Below, piece after piece: positions 43,356-51,576 of a DNA stretch of 64,000 nucleotides. Both the position numbers and the translations under genes were made by a program. The notes under the pieces were generated by a model. That model was given only the letters and a program-made list of their open reading frames with translations. It was not told where the DNA came from and did no database searches. The stretch spans positions 776,001 through 840,000 of the forward strand of contig NZ_JBBNAD010000005.1 in the NCBI RefSeq assembly GCF_037996765.1. Reading direction: 5' to 3'. The DNA comes from Bdellovibrio sp. GT3. Lineage in GTDB: Bacteria; Bdellovibrionota; Bdellovibrionia; Bdellovibrionales; Bdellovibrionaceae. Numbering within the stretch: position 1 is the stretch's first letter; each line of letters opens with the position of its first letter.

Positions 43356-44336
43356 ATGAAGGTTATTGAAATTAGCACGCCAGGCGGGCCGGAAGTACTT
43401 AAGGTGGCAGAGCGCCCGACACCAAAACCCAAAGAAGGTGAAGTCCTTATCAAGGTGAAGGCCGCTGGGGTGAACCGACCTGATTGCGCTCAAAGACAGG
43501 GAACGTATCCTCCTCCTCCCGGGGCTTCGGATTTGCTGGGGCTGGAGGTTTCAGGAGAAATTGTGGAAGTCGGCCCGCATGTGAAGCGCTGGCGGGTGGG
43601 TGACCCGGTGTGTGCCCTGGTCAATGGCGGAGGTTACGCGGAATTTGTTGTCGCTCCCGAGGGTCAGTGTCTGCCCATTCCCTACGATCTGGATTTTACT
43701 CAGGCGGCAGCGTTGCCGGAGACCTTTTTTACAGTTTGGACCAATGTATTTGAAAGTGGTCAGCTAAAAAAAGGTGAAACGATTTTAGTGCATGGCGGTT
43801 CCGGGGGAATTGGAACAACTGCGATTCAACTTTCCCATCAGATGGGTGCCACAGTTTTCACCACAGTCGGAAAAGAGTCGGCCGTCGAGCACTGTTTGCA
43901 ATTGGGGGCACAGAAAGTCATTCAGTACAAAAAAGAAGATTTCGTGACGGCGGTTAAAGACGCCACCAATGGCAAGGGTGTTGATGTCATTCTGGATATG
44001 GTGGGCGGTGAATACTTTGCTCGGAATATTGAGTGCCTGGGTAAAATGGGGAGATTGGTTCAGATCGCAACTCTGCAAGGCGCTTCAGTGTCGTTTGATT
44101 TACGCAAGATGATGGCCAAAAGGCTGATGATCACAGGTTCAACTTTAAGACCACGATCGACGGAAGAGAAATCTCGCATTGCCAGAAGCCTGGAAGAGCA
44201 GGTTTGGCCGTTGTTGAACAAAGGTCTTTTGAAGCCAGTGATTTTCAAAGAGTTCAAACTGGATCAAGCTCGTGAGGCTCATGAGCTGATGGAATCCAGT
44301 GCTCACACAGGGAAAATAGTTCTTAACGTGTTTTAA
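43356..44336 (+). CDS. NAD(P)H quinone oxidoreductase, PIG3-like zinc-free MDR
   Basis: The ~326-residue protein begins MKVIEISTPGGPEVLKVAER and has the MDR segments NRPDCAQRQGTYPPPPGASD, GGGYAEFVVAPEGQC and the cofactor motif VHGGSGGIGTTAIQ. The active-site motif and C-terminus (EFKLDQAREAHELMESSAHTGKIVL) are those of TP53I3/PIG3-type quinone oxidoreductases, which use NADPH. GAGG lies before ATG 43356. Confidence 0.92.
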   Translation: MKVIEISTPGGPEVLKVAERPTPKPKEGEVLIKVKAAGVNRPDCAQRQGTYPPPPGASDLLGLEVSGEIVEVGPHVKRWRVGDPVCALVNGGGYAEFVVAPEGQCLPIPYDLDFTQAAALPETFFTVWTNVFESGQLKKGETILVHGGSGGIGTTAIQLSHQMGATVFTTVGKESAVEHCLQLGAQKVIQYKKEDFVTAVKDATNGKGVDVILDMVGGEYFARNIECLGKMGRLVQIATLQGASVSFDLRKMMAKRLMITGSTLRPRSTEEKSRIARSLEEQVWPLLNKGLLKPVIFKEFKLDQAREAHELMESSAHTGKIVLNVF

Positions 44337-44359
44337 GGTTCCCTTATTCGGGAGGTCCG

Positions 44360-45055
44360 ATGGTTATGTCTCCAGCCGGTGGTTTGTCAGTGCTGCTGTT
44401 TATGGCGGTGGTCATCGGTATTTGCCTAATGTTTATTGGTGCAGTCGGGGTCGTCAGTGAACGGCTGGAGTTTTCAGTGAACCGTGAGGTTCTGAAAGTC
44501 ACCTTGCTGTTGATTCTTTGGCTGACCTTCGGTGCCGTCTTGGTTCAGTCCGGGATTTTGGCAACCCATCCCTATCCCATTGCCTTGGCTTACTTCATCA
44601 CCGTTTTGATTTTATCACTGTGGCTTTCACTTTCGAGTTTGGGCAACAGACTGGCATTGGGATTGTCTTTGATGTCATTGGTTGTGTTTCAGGGGTTTAG
44701 GCTGCCCTTGGAGATTATCATCTATCAATGGGCGGAACAGGGAACGATGCCCTACACGATGACCTGGACAGGATACAATTTTGATATTCTTGCCGGTGCC
44801 TTGGCGTTGGCGGTGGCCCCCATGGTGAACTCAAGCAAGTGGTTGGCTTGGATTTTTAATGTTTTCGGGATTGTGTTTGCCATCAATGCCGTATACGTGG
44901 GGCTTATGTCATCGCCTCTACCATTTGCCTGGGAGATCGAACCCAAACTTCTGCTTCTATATCAAATGCCGTACTTTTTGTTGATGCCTGTGTGCGTAGG
45001 GGGCGGCATCGCCGGCCATGTGATTTTAACGAAGGCCTTGTTGTACAAAGTCTGA
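44360..45055 (+). CDS. Integral membrane protein of unknown function
   Basis: The 231-residue protein has about seven hydrophobic segments, with a conserved-looking GYNFDILAGALALAVAP in the middle and FRLPLEIIIYQWAEQG before it. It has GGGAGG before the ATG and lies 23 bases after the quinone oxidoreductase gene. I cannot assign a family. Confidence 0.7.
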   Translation: MVMSPAGGLSVLLFMAVVIGICLMFIGAVGVVSERLEFSVNREVLKVTLLLILWLTFGAVLVQSGILATHPYPIALAYFITVLILSLWLSLSSLGNRLALGLSLMSLVVFQGFRLPLEIIIYQWAEQGTMPYTMTWTGYNFDILAGALALAVAPMVNSSKWLAWIFNVFGIVFAINAVYVGLMSSPLPFAWEIEPKLLLLYQMPYFLLMPVCVGGGIAGHVILTKALLYKV

Positions 45056-45085
45056 TTTCCGATAATCAGGATGGAGGCGCGTGAT

Positions 45086-45514
45086 ATGGAATTGCAAAAA
45101 GAGTTTGTTTCAGAGCTTCGTTCCCGGGATTTAAAATTCTCTGACTTTCTAAGCTCGGTGGAGCAGATGAATATAGCAAGCTGCCGTTTGGATCTGGCAG
45201 AGGGGCGCCTGGTTTTTTCCGCTCACGATGGCGTGGTTTGCAGTGAGGACGTAGAGTTTGATGCGGATATTTCCGCAAAGTTTGACGATGGTGGAATTGC
45301 GCAGACGATTATGTCCAATCAGACTCTGGGTCTGGGGCTTCGGGATTTTGTGAATAAGGTCATGGAGTGCGGAGTATCCAGTTTCACCATTTATCCAAGA
45401 GGAAGAAAGATCATCTACCTCGGGCTCAATGGTGATTGCTATTATGAATTTATCAGATCAGCACCAAGTGGCGTTCGACATCAAGAACCGGGGACTTCAA
45501 GGGTTCTACAGTAA
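45086..45514 (+). CDS. Protein of unknown function, weakly DUF1398-like
   Basis: From ATG 45086 (GGAGG eight bases upstream) the product is ~142 residues. The C-terminal part, GVSSFTIYPRGRKIIYLGLNG, faintly recalls DUF1398 proteins, but this is weak. It contains two to three cysteines and no signal peptide. Its last 62 bases lie opposite the end of rsmG, an unusually long convergent overlap for this window. Confidence 0.55.
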   Translation: MELQKEFVSELRSRDLKFSDFLSSVEQMNIASCRLDLAEGRLVFSAHDGVVCSEDVEFDADISAKFDDGGIAQTIMSNQTLGLGLRDFVNKVMECGVSSFTIYPRGRKIIYLGLNGDCYYEFIRSAPSGVRHQEPGTSRVLQ

Positions 45515-46064
45515 CGTTAAGATCCTTGAATTTCTTGCGGGCCAGGGTCAGCTCTTCGTCAATTTTTTCTTTGCGTGCTTTCAAAAGGAAGTACTTTCCT
45601 TTTTTCGCGTAGTAGTTGCGGCTGACATCAAGAATGACATCAACTGGTTTAAAACCACGTGCAGTGACAACATCAATATCAACAAGATCCTTGGGGATTT
45701 CGCCGTGAACATTCAGATTTGGAGCAATGGTCTTGCAGCGATTCAGGAAGTTCTGCTTCAGAATACTTTTCTCGTACAGATGAAATTGTACTTCCGGAAA
45801 TTGAATCGCATAGATAACACCAGGAAGGCCTCCGCCAGAGCCAAAGTCAGCAGCAGCTTTGATGTTCTTGGGAAACTGTTTTAGAGGAAGCAGACAATCG
45901 ATAACGTGATTATCCAGCAGCTCATCAAAAGTCATTTTGCGACTGATTAGATTCAGCTCATCATTGGAAGACCATAGAAGGTCGATATAGCTTTTAAGCT
46001 GACCGATGGCTTCTTCACGGAAGCCCAATTCCAAAATGAGGGGGATGCGCTGTTCAAATGACAT
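45453..46064 (-). CDS. rsmG: 16S rRNA (guanine-527 N7)-methyltransferase
   Basis: The 203-residue protein begins with a helical cap and shows the RsmG motifs NLISRKMTFDELLDNHVIDCL, the SAM site AADFGSGGGLPGV, then VVTARGFKPV. It methylates G527 in the 530 loop of 16S rRNA; loss gives low-level streptomycin resistance in other bacteria. It ends inside the 3' end of the opposite gene. Confidence 0.93.
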   Translation of the reverse strand: MSFEQRIPLILELGFREEAIGQLKSYIDLLWSSNDELNLISRKMTFDELLDNHVIDCLLPLKQFPKNIKAAADFGSGGGLPGVIYAIQFPEVQFHLYEKSILKQNFLNRCKTIAPNLNVHGEIPKDLVDIDVVTARGFKPVDVILDVSRNYYAKKGKYFLLKARKEKIDEELTLARKKFKDLNVTVEPLKSPVLDVERHLVLI

Positions 46065-46077
46065 GCCCCCTTATACC

Positions 46078-46731
46078 TTATTGGCCGTTTTTGGGTAGTT
46101 CCTTTTGAACGAATAGAAATAAATCCCGCTCGTTGTACTTACGTAGGAAAAAATACAACTGTGTGGGATCTTTCATCTTTCTGTGAATCTCGCGGACTGT
46201 AACAGGGGTTACGCACTCCAAAGTCAGGCGCTGTTCCTGATTGCAGAAGTCACTCACTTCCTCGTCCCCATTAAATGGCATGACGGTGATTGTGATATAG
46301 GGCTTTTGCGTGGGTTCAATCATTCCGGAAATAAACTCATTGGACGTCAGAGTGTTTGCCAGGTTGTGGGGGAGTTTAATCCAGCAGGGCTTTTCGCATT
46401 TGGCTATTTCCTCGGCGGTGGCTTTGGTTCCATCCTGGATGACATGGGCCGGGGTTTGGAATTGCTTGTAATACTCTTCCAGAAAATAGGTCATCAAGAG
46501 TTGGGTGTCATTGGCTTCCGGCAAAACGCCCCACAATACGTAGTGAGTAGTTTGTAGATCGGGGAATAAGCGCAAAACAGTGTGGCTGGCGATATTGCGA
46601 TGATCGGCGCTGATCACTGTCGGCTTGATCAGGGGTTCTGAGCGCAAGCTGACTCCTTTGCGGACCAAATAGATCATGCAAACAGTTATGATGACAAATA
46701 CCAGGCCCAGAATCGCAAATATTTTTTTCAT
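46078..46731 (-). CDS. Membrane-anchored periplasmic protein of unknown function
   Basis: An N-terminal membrane segment (KKIFAILGLVFVIITVCMIYLV) is followed by ~190 residues with four cysteines in two pairs (KCEKPCWIKL; FCNQEQRLTLEC), suggesting disulfides in the periplasm. No domain is known to me. It lies 13 bases upstream of rsmG in the same direction. There is no ribosome-binding site; a TTGACT/TAGTCT pair lies directly upstream. Confidence 0.65.
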   Translation of the reverse strand: MKKIFAILGLVFVIITVCMIYLVRKGVSLRSEPLIKPTVISADHRNIASHTVLRLFPDLQTTHYVLWGVLPEANDTQLLMTYFLEEYYKQFQTPAHVIQDGTKATAEEIAKCEKPCWIKLPHNLANTLTSNEFISGMIEPTQKPYITITVMPFNGDEEVSDFCNQEQRLTLECVTPVTVREIHRKMKDPTQLYFFLRKYNERDLFLFVQKELPKNGQ

Positions 46732-46741
46732 AAGTAAGCGC

Positions 46742-46771
46742 AGACTAGGACTTCACGGCCCCCGAAGTCAA
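46742..46771 (-). promoter_or_regulatory. Candidate promoter giving a near-leaderless mRNA
   Basis: On the minus strand TTGACT (46771-46766) and TAGTCT (46747-46742) are 18 bases apart. The ATG at 46731 lies ten bases after the -10 box and lacks a Shine-Dalgarno sequence. Confidence 0.45.
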
Positions 46772-46825
46772 GACGTGACGGGCCTTCCTGAACCCTGTAA
46801 ATCAAAAGGATCAAAGGAGTTCTCA

Positions 46826-47323
46826 ATGGCTACAGTCACACTAAAAGGCAATCCAGTAAACACATCCGGCAACATCCCAGCGAAGGGTGCAGCGGTTAAG
46901 GACTTTAACTTGGTTCGCAGCGATCTTTCTGAGGTCAGTCTGAAAGACTACGCTGGTAAAAAGAAAGTTCTGAATATCTTCCCAAGTGTTGATACGGGGA
47001 CTTGTGCAGCCTCTGTTCGTCATTTCAATAAAGACGCTGCTAACCTGACCAACACTGTTGTCTTGAACATTTCTATGGATTTGCCTTTTGCCCAAGCGCG
47101 TTTTTGCGGGGCTGAAGGGATCAAGAACTGTGAATCCTTGTCTGCGTTCCGCAGTCACTTCGGTCCGGAGTGGGGATTGGATATCACGGATTCTCCACTA
47201 AAAGGTCTTCTTTCCCGAGTGGTGATCACTTTGTCTGAAGACAATAAAGTCCTTCATGCGGAACAGGTTTCTGAAATTGCCAATGAGCCGAACTACGAGG
47301 CTGCTTTGGCCTCTTTGCGCTAG
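46826..47323 (+). CDS. tpx: Thiol peroxidase (Tpx)
   Basis: The ~165-residue atypical 2-Cys peroxiredoxin reduces peroxides using thioredoxin. The peroxidatic Cys60 sits in FPSVDTGTCAASVR with Thr57 of the T-x-x-C motif, and the resolving Cys94 is in ARFCGAEGI. Start is at ATG 46826 with AAAGGAG at a good distance; the reading frame is open upstream but without homology. It is divergent from the 46078 gene. Confidence 0.95.
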   Translation: MATVTLKGNPVNTSGNIPAKGAAVKDFNLVRSDLSEVSLKDYAGKKKVLNIFPSVDTGTCAASVRHFNKDAANLTNTVVLNISMDLPFAQARFCGAEGIKNCESLSAFRSHFGPEWGLDITDSPLKGLLSRVVITLSEDNKVLHAEQVSEIANEPNYEAALASLR

Positions 47324-47387
47324 TATTTTTTATAAAAGCAGCGGTCCCGGTGCAGATTGGGGCCGCCTGTGATAGATCTTCCGGTCT

Positions 47388-48662
47388 ATGAAATTTCAGT
47401 CTTCCACTCTCAGTCAGAATTCCTTTCAGGAAATGAATCTAGCTCCGGTGCTTCTAAATGCCCTTGAGCAGATGTCGATCAAAAAGCCAACTCCCATTCA
47501 GTCCAAGGCCATTCCTGCCGTCATCGCTGGTTCGGATTTGATCGGTATTGCCCAAACGGGAAGTGGAAAAACATTGGCTTATGCATTGTCTGTGTTGACG
47601 GGACTGGAACAAAAGCCAACTGCGCGAGCTTTAGTCCTGGCTCCAAGTCGCGAGATGGCACAACAGATCTACAAAGTATTTTTGGATTTGTGCCGTGAAA
47701 TGCCAGTTTCGGTTTGTCTGGCGATCGGTGGCTCGACGGGTTCGAAGCAGGCGAATCAGCTGAAAAAGAACCCAAAGATTATTATCGCAACTCCGGGTCG
47801 TATGAATGATCACCTTCAATCAAACAAGCTTTTGCTGAAAGACGTCGAATACGTTGTTATCGATGAGGCAGATCGCATGTTGGATATGGGCTTTGCACCC
47901 CAATTGAAAAGCATTCAGCAAACTTTGCGAGGGCAAAGACAAACTCTGATGTTTTCAGCAAGCTTTGGTCACAACGTGGATCAGATTGCTCAGTTGTTTC
48001 TTCACCCCAAGGCCGTGATGATTCGTTCCGAACAGGCCGAGTCACCGGTGGATAGCTTGAAACAGAAAGTCGTATTCCTGGACAGAACCATGAAGAATGA
48101 CCGGTTGCTGGATGAATTAAACGCCACTCGTGGTGGAGCGATTGTGTTCACCGGAAGTCAGGAAAGCTGTGAGGCTGTGGGGGAGTATTTGCAATCCTAT
48201 GGATTTGAATCTGACTTGATTCACGGTGGACTTTCCCAAGGTCAGCGCAACCGTGTTGTGCGTGAATTCCGTGAAGGAGATATCCGTATCATGGTTGCAA
48301 CTGATTTGCTGGCGCGTGGACTGGATGTCCCGCATGTGGATCACGTGGTAAATTTTGATCTGCCCTTCCAGGCAGAGGACTTTCTTCATCGCATCGGCCG
48401 CACTGCGCGTGCGGGACGCAGCGGAGAAGCCATCACATTTGTCACTCCTTCCGATCACCGCATGTACAACAAGGTTAAAGGATACCTGCAGGGCGCCAAG
48501 GAAGAAAAGATGGATCCGACTTTCAAATTTATCGATCGGTCCAAAAAGTTCGCGAAACGAAGCGATGAAAAGTCCGGACCCAAAAGAGCCGGCAAAGGTG
48601 CGCCGCCTTCAAAAAAAGGAACTGGAAAATCTTCTGTAAATCCGTTTAAAAAACGCAGATAA
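47388..48662 (+). CDS. DEAD-box RNA helicase (RhlE-like)
   Basis: The 424-residue protein has Q-motif KPTPIQSKAIPAV, Walker A AQTGSGKT, VVIDEADRMLDMGF (DEAD), the SAS motif in MFSASFGHN, and RIGRTARAGRSGE. The C-terminal tail is Lys-rich, as in RhlE-type helicases that remodel rRNA or mRNA. It has no clear ribosome-binding site. It lies ten bases before radD. Confidence 0.94.
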   Translation: MKFQSSTLSQNSFQEMNLAPVLLNALEQMSIKKPTPIQSKAIPAVIAGSDLIGIAQTGSGKTLAYALSVLTGLEQKPTARALVLAPSREMAQQIYKVFLDLCREMPVSVCLAIGGSTGSKQANQLKKNPKIIIATPGRMNDHLQSNKLLLKDVEYVVIDEADRMLDMGFAPQLKSIQQTLRGQRQTLMFSASFGHNVDQIAQLFLHPKAVMIRSEQAESPVDSLKQKVVFLDRTMKNDRLLDELNATRGGAIVFTGSQESCEAVGEYLQSYGFESDLIHGGLSQGQRNRVVREFREGDIRIMVATDLLARGLDVPHVDHVVNFDLPFQAEDFLHRIGRTARAGRSGEAITFVTPSDHRMYNKVKGYLQGAKEEKMDPTFKFIDRSKKFAKRSDEKSGPKRAGKGAPPSKKGTGKSSVNPFKKRR

Positions 48663-48672
48663 TCCCTCCACT

Positions 48673-50397
48673 ATGTATCAACTGCGCCCGTATCAACAGG
48701 AAGCTGTCCAAGCGACGCTTCAACATTTTCGCAAGGAAAAAGCACCAGCGGTGATTGTGCTGCCGACGGGCGCGGGTAAAAGTCTGGTCATTGCAGAACT
48801 GGCTCGATTGGCGCGTGGCCGCGTTTTGGTCATGGCCCACGTCAAAGAACTGGTTGAGCAGAACCATGCGAAGTATATTTCTTTCGGATTGGACGCCGGG
48901 ATTTTTTCTGCAGGCCTGGATCGCAAAGACTCCTCGCAAAAAGTTATTTTCGGAAGCATTCAATCCATTGCCCGGGCCGATGAGGGATTTTTTGATAACT
49001 TCTCTCTTGTGGTGATTGATGAATGTCATCGGGTTTCGATGGAAGGTGAAACGCAGTACTTTCAAGTCGTCACAAAACTCAAAAAAATGAACCCTGAGAT
49101 ATGCGTTCTGGGATTGACTGCGACGCCGTACCGATTGGGGCTGGGCTGGATCTATAACTACCATCAGGATAAAAAGCTTCAGCAGACCACAGAAGACAGA
49201 TTTTTTAAAAAGTGCATCTTCGAACTATCCATCGGATACATGATCAAGAACAAGTATCTGACTCCGCCGTTGAAAATTGACTCTCCCGTTGCATGTTATG
49301 ATTTCTCCAGTCTTAAACTGCATGGCACAAGTTATGTGACGTCGCAGATTGAGGCTTTGCTTAAAGATCAAAAGCGGATCACGCCATTGGTTATTAAAAA
49401 TATTGTGGATATGTCGGTGGATCGTCATGGGGTGATGATCTTTACCAGTTCAGTTAATCATGCGATTGAAATCATGAAAAGCCTGCCGCCATATGTATCG
49501 GCATTAGTTGTCGGGGACACCGAAGTCGAGGAGCGCGATGAAATAATCAATGCTTTCAAAGCCCGCAAACTTAAATTCCTGGTGAATGTTTCGGTTTTGA
49601 CAACCGGATTTGATGCTCCTCACGTGGATGTCATAGCGATTCTAAGACCGACTGAATCAGTAAGCTTGTACCAGCAGATTGTGGGGCGGGGACTTCGGCT
49701 TAGCGAAGGGAAATCGGACTGTCTGGTGCTTGATTATACAGGCCAGGATCACGATCTGTTTTCTCCGGAGATTGATGACGACAAGCCGGCGGGTCACACC
49801 GTCATGGTGGAGGTTCCTTGTCCTGAGTGCGGGACCGTTAATAACTTTTGGGGAATAAAGGATGCCGAAGGCGAAGTGACCGAGCATTTCGGTCGTCGTT
49901 GTAAAGGGGCCTTTCAAGATCCCGTCAGTTTTGAAGTCGAGCCCTGTGGATTCAGATTTCGTTTTAAACGCTGCCCTGACTGCGGGCACGAAAATGATAT
50001 TGCAGCTCGAAGCTGCGAGGGGTGTCAGGCTGTCCTGGTCGACAATGATAAGAAGCTCAAGGAAGCCATGGCTCTTAAAGATGCCCATGTGTTAAGGGTG
50101 GATTCCGTCACTTACGCCAAAGGTTATGACAAGAAGGGCAGCGTGCGGCTGGAAGTTAAATACCACGACGTGGATGCCAAAGCCCTGACTGAGTATTTTT
50201 ACCTGAATAACGCCTCAGACAGCCGGGCTTTCTATTTCAATTTTACCCGTATGCATTTAAGGCTTCCGGGAAAGAAAGTGTTTATCAAGTCTGTCGAAGA
50301 CGCTCTTAAAATGCAGTCGCTGTTTCGTCCACCCATGTTTGTCATTGCTCGTAAGCAAAAGAGCTTTTGGGCTATCCGCGAAAAGATATTCGAATAG
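48673..50397 (+). CDS. radD: RadD-type superfamily 2 DNA helicase
   Basis: The 574-residue protein resembles E. coli RadD (YejH, 586 residues) closely over its length: LRPYQQEAVQATLQHFRKEK, PTGAGKSLVIAELARLARGR, VVIDECHRV, TATPYRLGLGWIY, VSVLTTGFDAPHVDVIAILR and QQIVGRGLRL. The zinc finger cysteines are kept (CPECGTVNNFWG, RCPDCGHENDIAARSCEGC). RadD acts with SSB and RecA in recombination and crossover repair. No ribosome-binding site precedes the ATG. The strong similarity to gammaproteobacterial RadD may mean transfer. Confidence 0.95.
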   Translation: MYQLRPYQQEAVQATLQHFRKEKAPAVIVLPTGAGKSLVIAELARLARGRVLVMAHVKELVEQNHAKYISFGLDAGIFSAGLDRKDSSQKVIFGSIQSIARADEGFFDNFSLVVIDECHRVSMEGETQYFQVVTKLKKMNPEICVLGLTATPYRLGLGWIYNYHQDKKLQQTTEDRFFKKCIFELSIGYMIKNKYLTPPLKIDSPVACYDFSSLKLHGTSYVTSQIEALLKDQKRITPLVIKNIVDMSVDRHGVMIFTSSVNHAIEIMKSLPPYVSALVVGDTEVEERDEIINAFKARKLKFLVNVSVLTTGFDAPHVDVIAILRPTESVSLYQQIVGRGLRLSEGKSDCLVLDYTGQDHDLFSPEIDDDKPAGHTVMVEVPCPECGTVNNFWGIKDAEGEVTEHFGRRCKGAFQDPVSFEVEPCGFRFRFKRCPDCGHENDIAARSCEGCQAVLVDNDKKLKEAMALKDAHVLRVDSVTYAKGYDKKGSVRLEVKYHDVDAKALTEYFYLNNASDSRAFYFNFTRMHLRLPGKKVFIKSVEDALKMQSLFRPPMFVIARKQKSFWAIREKIFE

Positions 50398-50405
50398 GGC
50401 CCAGT

Positions 50406-50454
50406 CCCTGCTGTCTAAACTTTTGACGATCAAGCAAGTTTGCCAAAAGCAGGG
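50406..50454 (+). other. Nested stem-loop after radD
   Basis: CCCTGCT (50406-50412) pairs with AGCAGGG (50448-50454). Inside, AAACTTTTGA (50417-50426) pairs with TCAA-GC-AAGTTT (50430-50441) across a CGA loop with a two-base bulge. The structure has no T-run after it, so it is not a usual terminator. It may be a structured 3' end or a small RNA. Confidence 0.45.
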
Positions 50455-50539
50455 TCCCCAAGGCTGTCGTTGGTTGCAAAGTTCCCCGGAGAATAGTATT
50501 TCTGCGCGGTCTTTAATTTACTAATCCAAGGAGTTTTTT

Positions 50540-50776
50540 ATGAAAACAATGATCGCTGCAATGCTTTTGATTTCTTCATCTGCGATGGCTATCGATGACA
50601 CTATCAACGTTAAAGTATTGTCTTATTGCCTGGATAACCAGGTTGTTCGTGAAACTGACGGCCAAGTTGTATTGGCTGATGACTGTGAAGGTAAGAACCT
50701 GACTTGTGTGGACTATGTAAACCAAAGAGGCATCCACATCAGATACGCAGCTCGTTGCGAAGCGAAAGCTAACTAA
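50540..50776 (+). CDS. Small secreted cysteine-rich protein
   Basis: The 78-residue product has a signal peptide (MKTMIAAMLLISSSAMA) and a ~60-residue mature part with four cysteines (SYCLDNQ, ADDCEGKNLTC, ARCEAKAN). This is a likely two-disulfide secreted domain. The AAGGAG site is ideal and a strong terminator follows. No family is recognised. Similar small secreted proteins are frequent in predatory bacteria (general knowledge, not a match). Confidence 0.72.
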   Translation: MKTMIAAMLLISSSAMAIDDTINVKVLSYCLDNQVVRETDGQVVLADDCEGKNLTCVDYVNQRGIHIRYAARCEAKAN

Positions 50777-50780
50777 AAAG

Positions 50781-50810
50781 AAAAAGGACCTCGATGAGGT
50801 CCTTTTTTTT
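50781..50810. terminator. Bidirectional intrinsic terminator
   Basis: AAAAAGGACCTC and GAGGTCCTTTTTTTT form a 12-base stem around GAT between the 50540 and 50831 genes. Confidence 0.92.
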
Positions 50811-50830
50811 GTCCAAATTTTCTCAGAAGA

Positions 50831-51337
50831 CTAATGTCTTAGATTCAACTCTCCATGGCTTCCCATTTTCAGATGTTTTGAACCTGTTGTCAGCTTCACA
50901 AACTCCAGCATTTTTGAGACCGGATTGGAATGTCCTTCCCAGTACTCTGCTTTTTCGATTTCAACTTTTAGCAATTGAACGTTTGGATCGTTAGGGCCTT
51001 GAGGGAACCACACTTCGTAACCTTTGGACCACATCTGGCGAACCTTTTCCGGATGATCATCGATCAGCTCCGCAAAACCGGTGACGGACACATAAGTACT
51101 GCTGCCGGAGTACGTGATATTCACACGATTTTCGTTTTGAATATCAGAGGCCTTTTGGGAAGCCCTAGAGATGATGAACCAAAGACTGCCGTCAGCCTCG
51201 ATTCCCTGGGTGACAAGTGGAGCGCTATGCAAACTATTGCCACCAGAAACTGTTACCAGCATAGCAATCTTGATATCTGAAATCAGATCGCTGAGTTTCT
51301 TAACCTCCGGACTGGAGTGTTTTGAATTGTCTTCCAT
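50831..51337 (-). CDS. PNPOx-like general stress protein (flavin-binding fold)
   Basis: The 168-residue protein has the split-barrel flavin fold: IKIAMLVTVSGGNSLHSAPL, SLWFIISRASQKASDIQ, VNITYSGSSTYVSVTGFAEL and the final WEGHSNPVSKMLEFVKLTTG. It fits the general stress protein 26-like branch. The cofactor and reaction are unknown. AGGAG precedes the ATG. Confidence 0.87.
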   Translation of the reverse strand: MEDNSKHSSPEVKKLSDLISDIKIAMLVTVSGGNSLHSAPLVTQGIEADGSLWFIISRASQKASDIQNENRVNITYSGSSTYVSVTGFAELIDDHPEKVRQMWSKGYEVWFPQGPNDPNVQLLKVEIEKAEYWEGHSNPVSKMLEFVKLTTGSKHLKMGSHGELNLRH

Positions 51338-51576
51338 GTCGATCTCCTCATCTTGTTAATTAAAATTATCCCGCAGTTATTCGTGGGTCCCAAGGTGACT
51401 TTTCACAATGATGGAACAGTCATGTGGCATAGATTAGCAATTCAGATTGGCGTAAATTTGTTCTGCTGCCAGTTCCCAGACTAAAACCCCATGTGATTTC
51501 ACAGCTGAATCCAAAATATTTTCCCTTATAAAAAGCAGCCGCCTAGTCTGAGGTCCATCACTGAGGGGAACATAAC

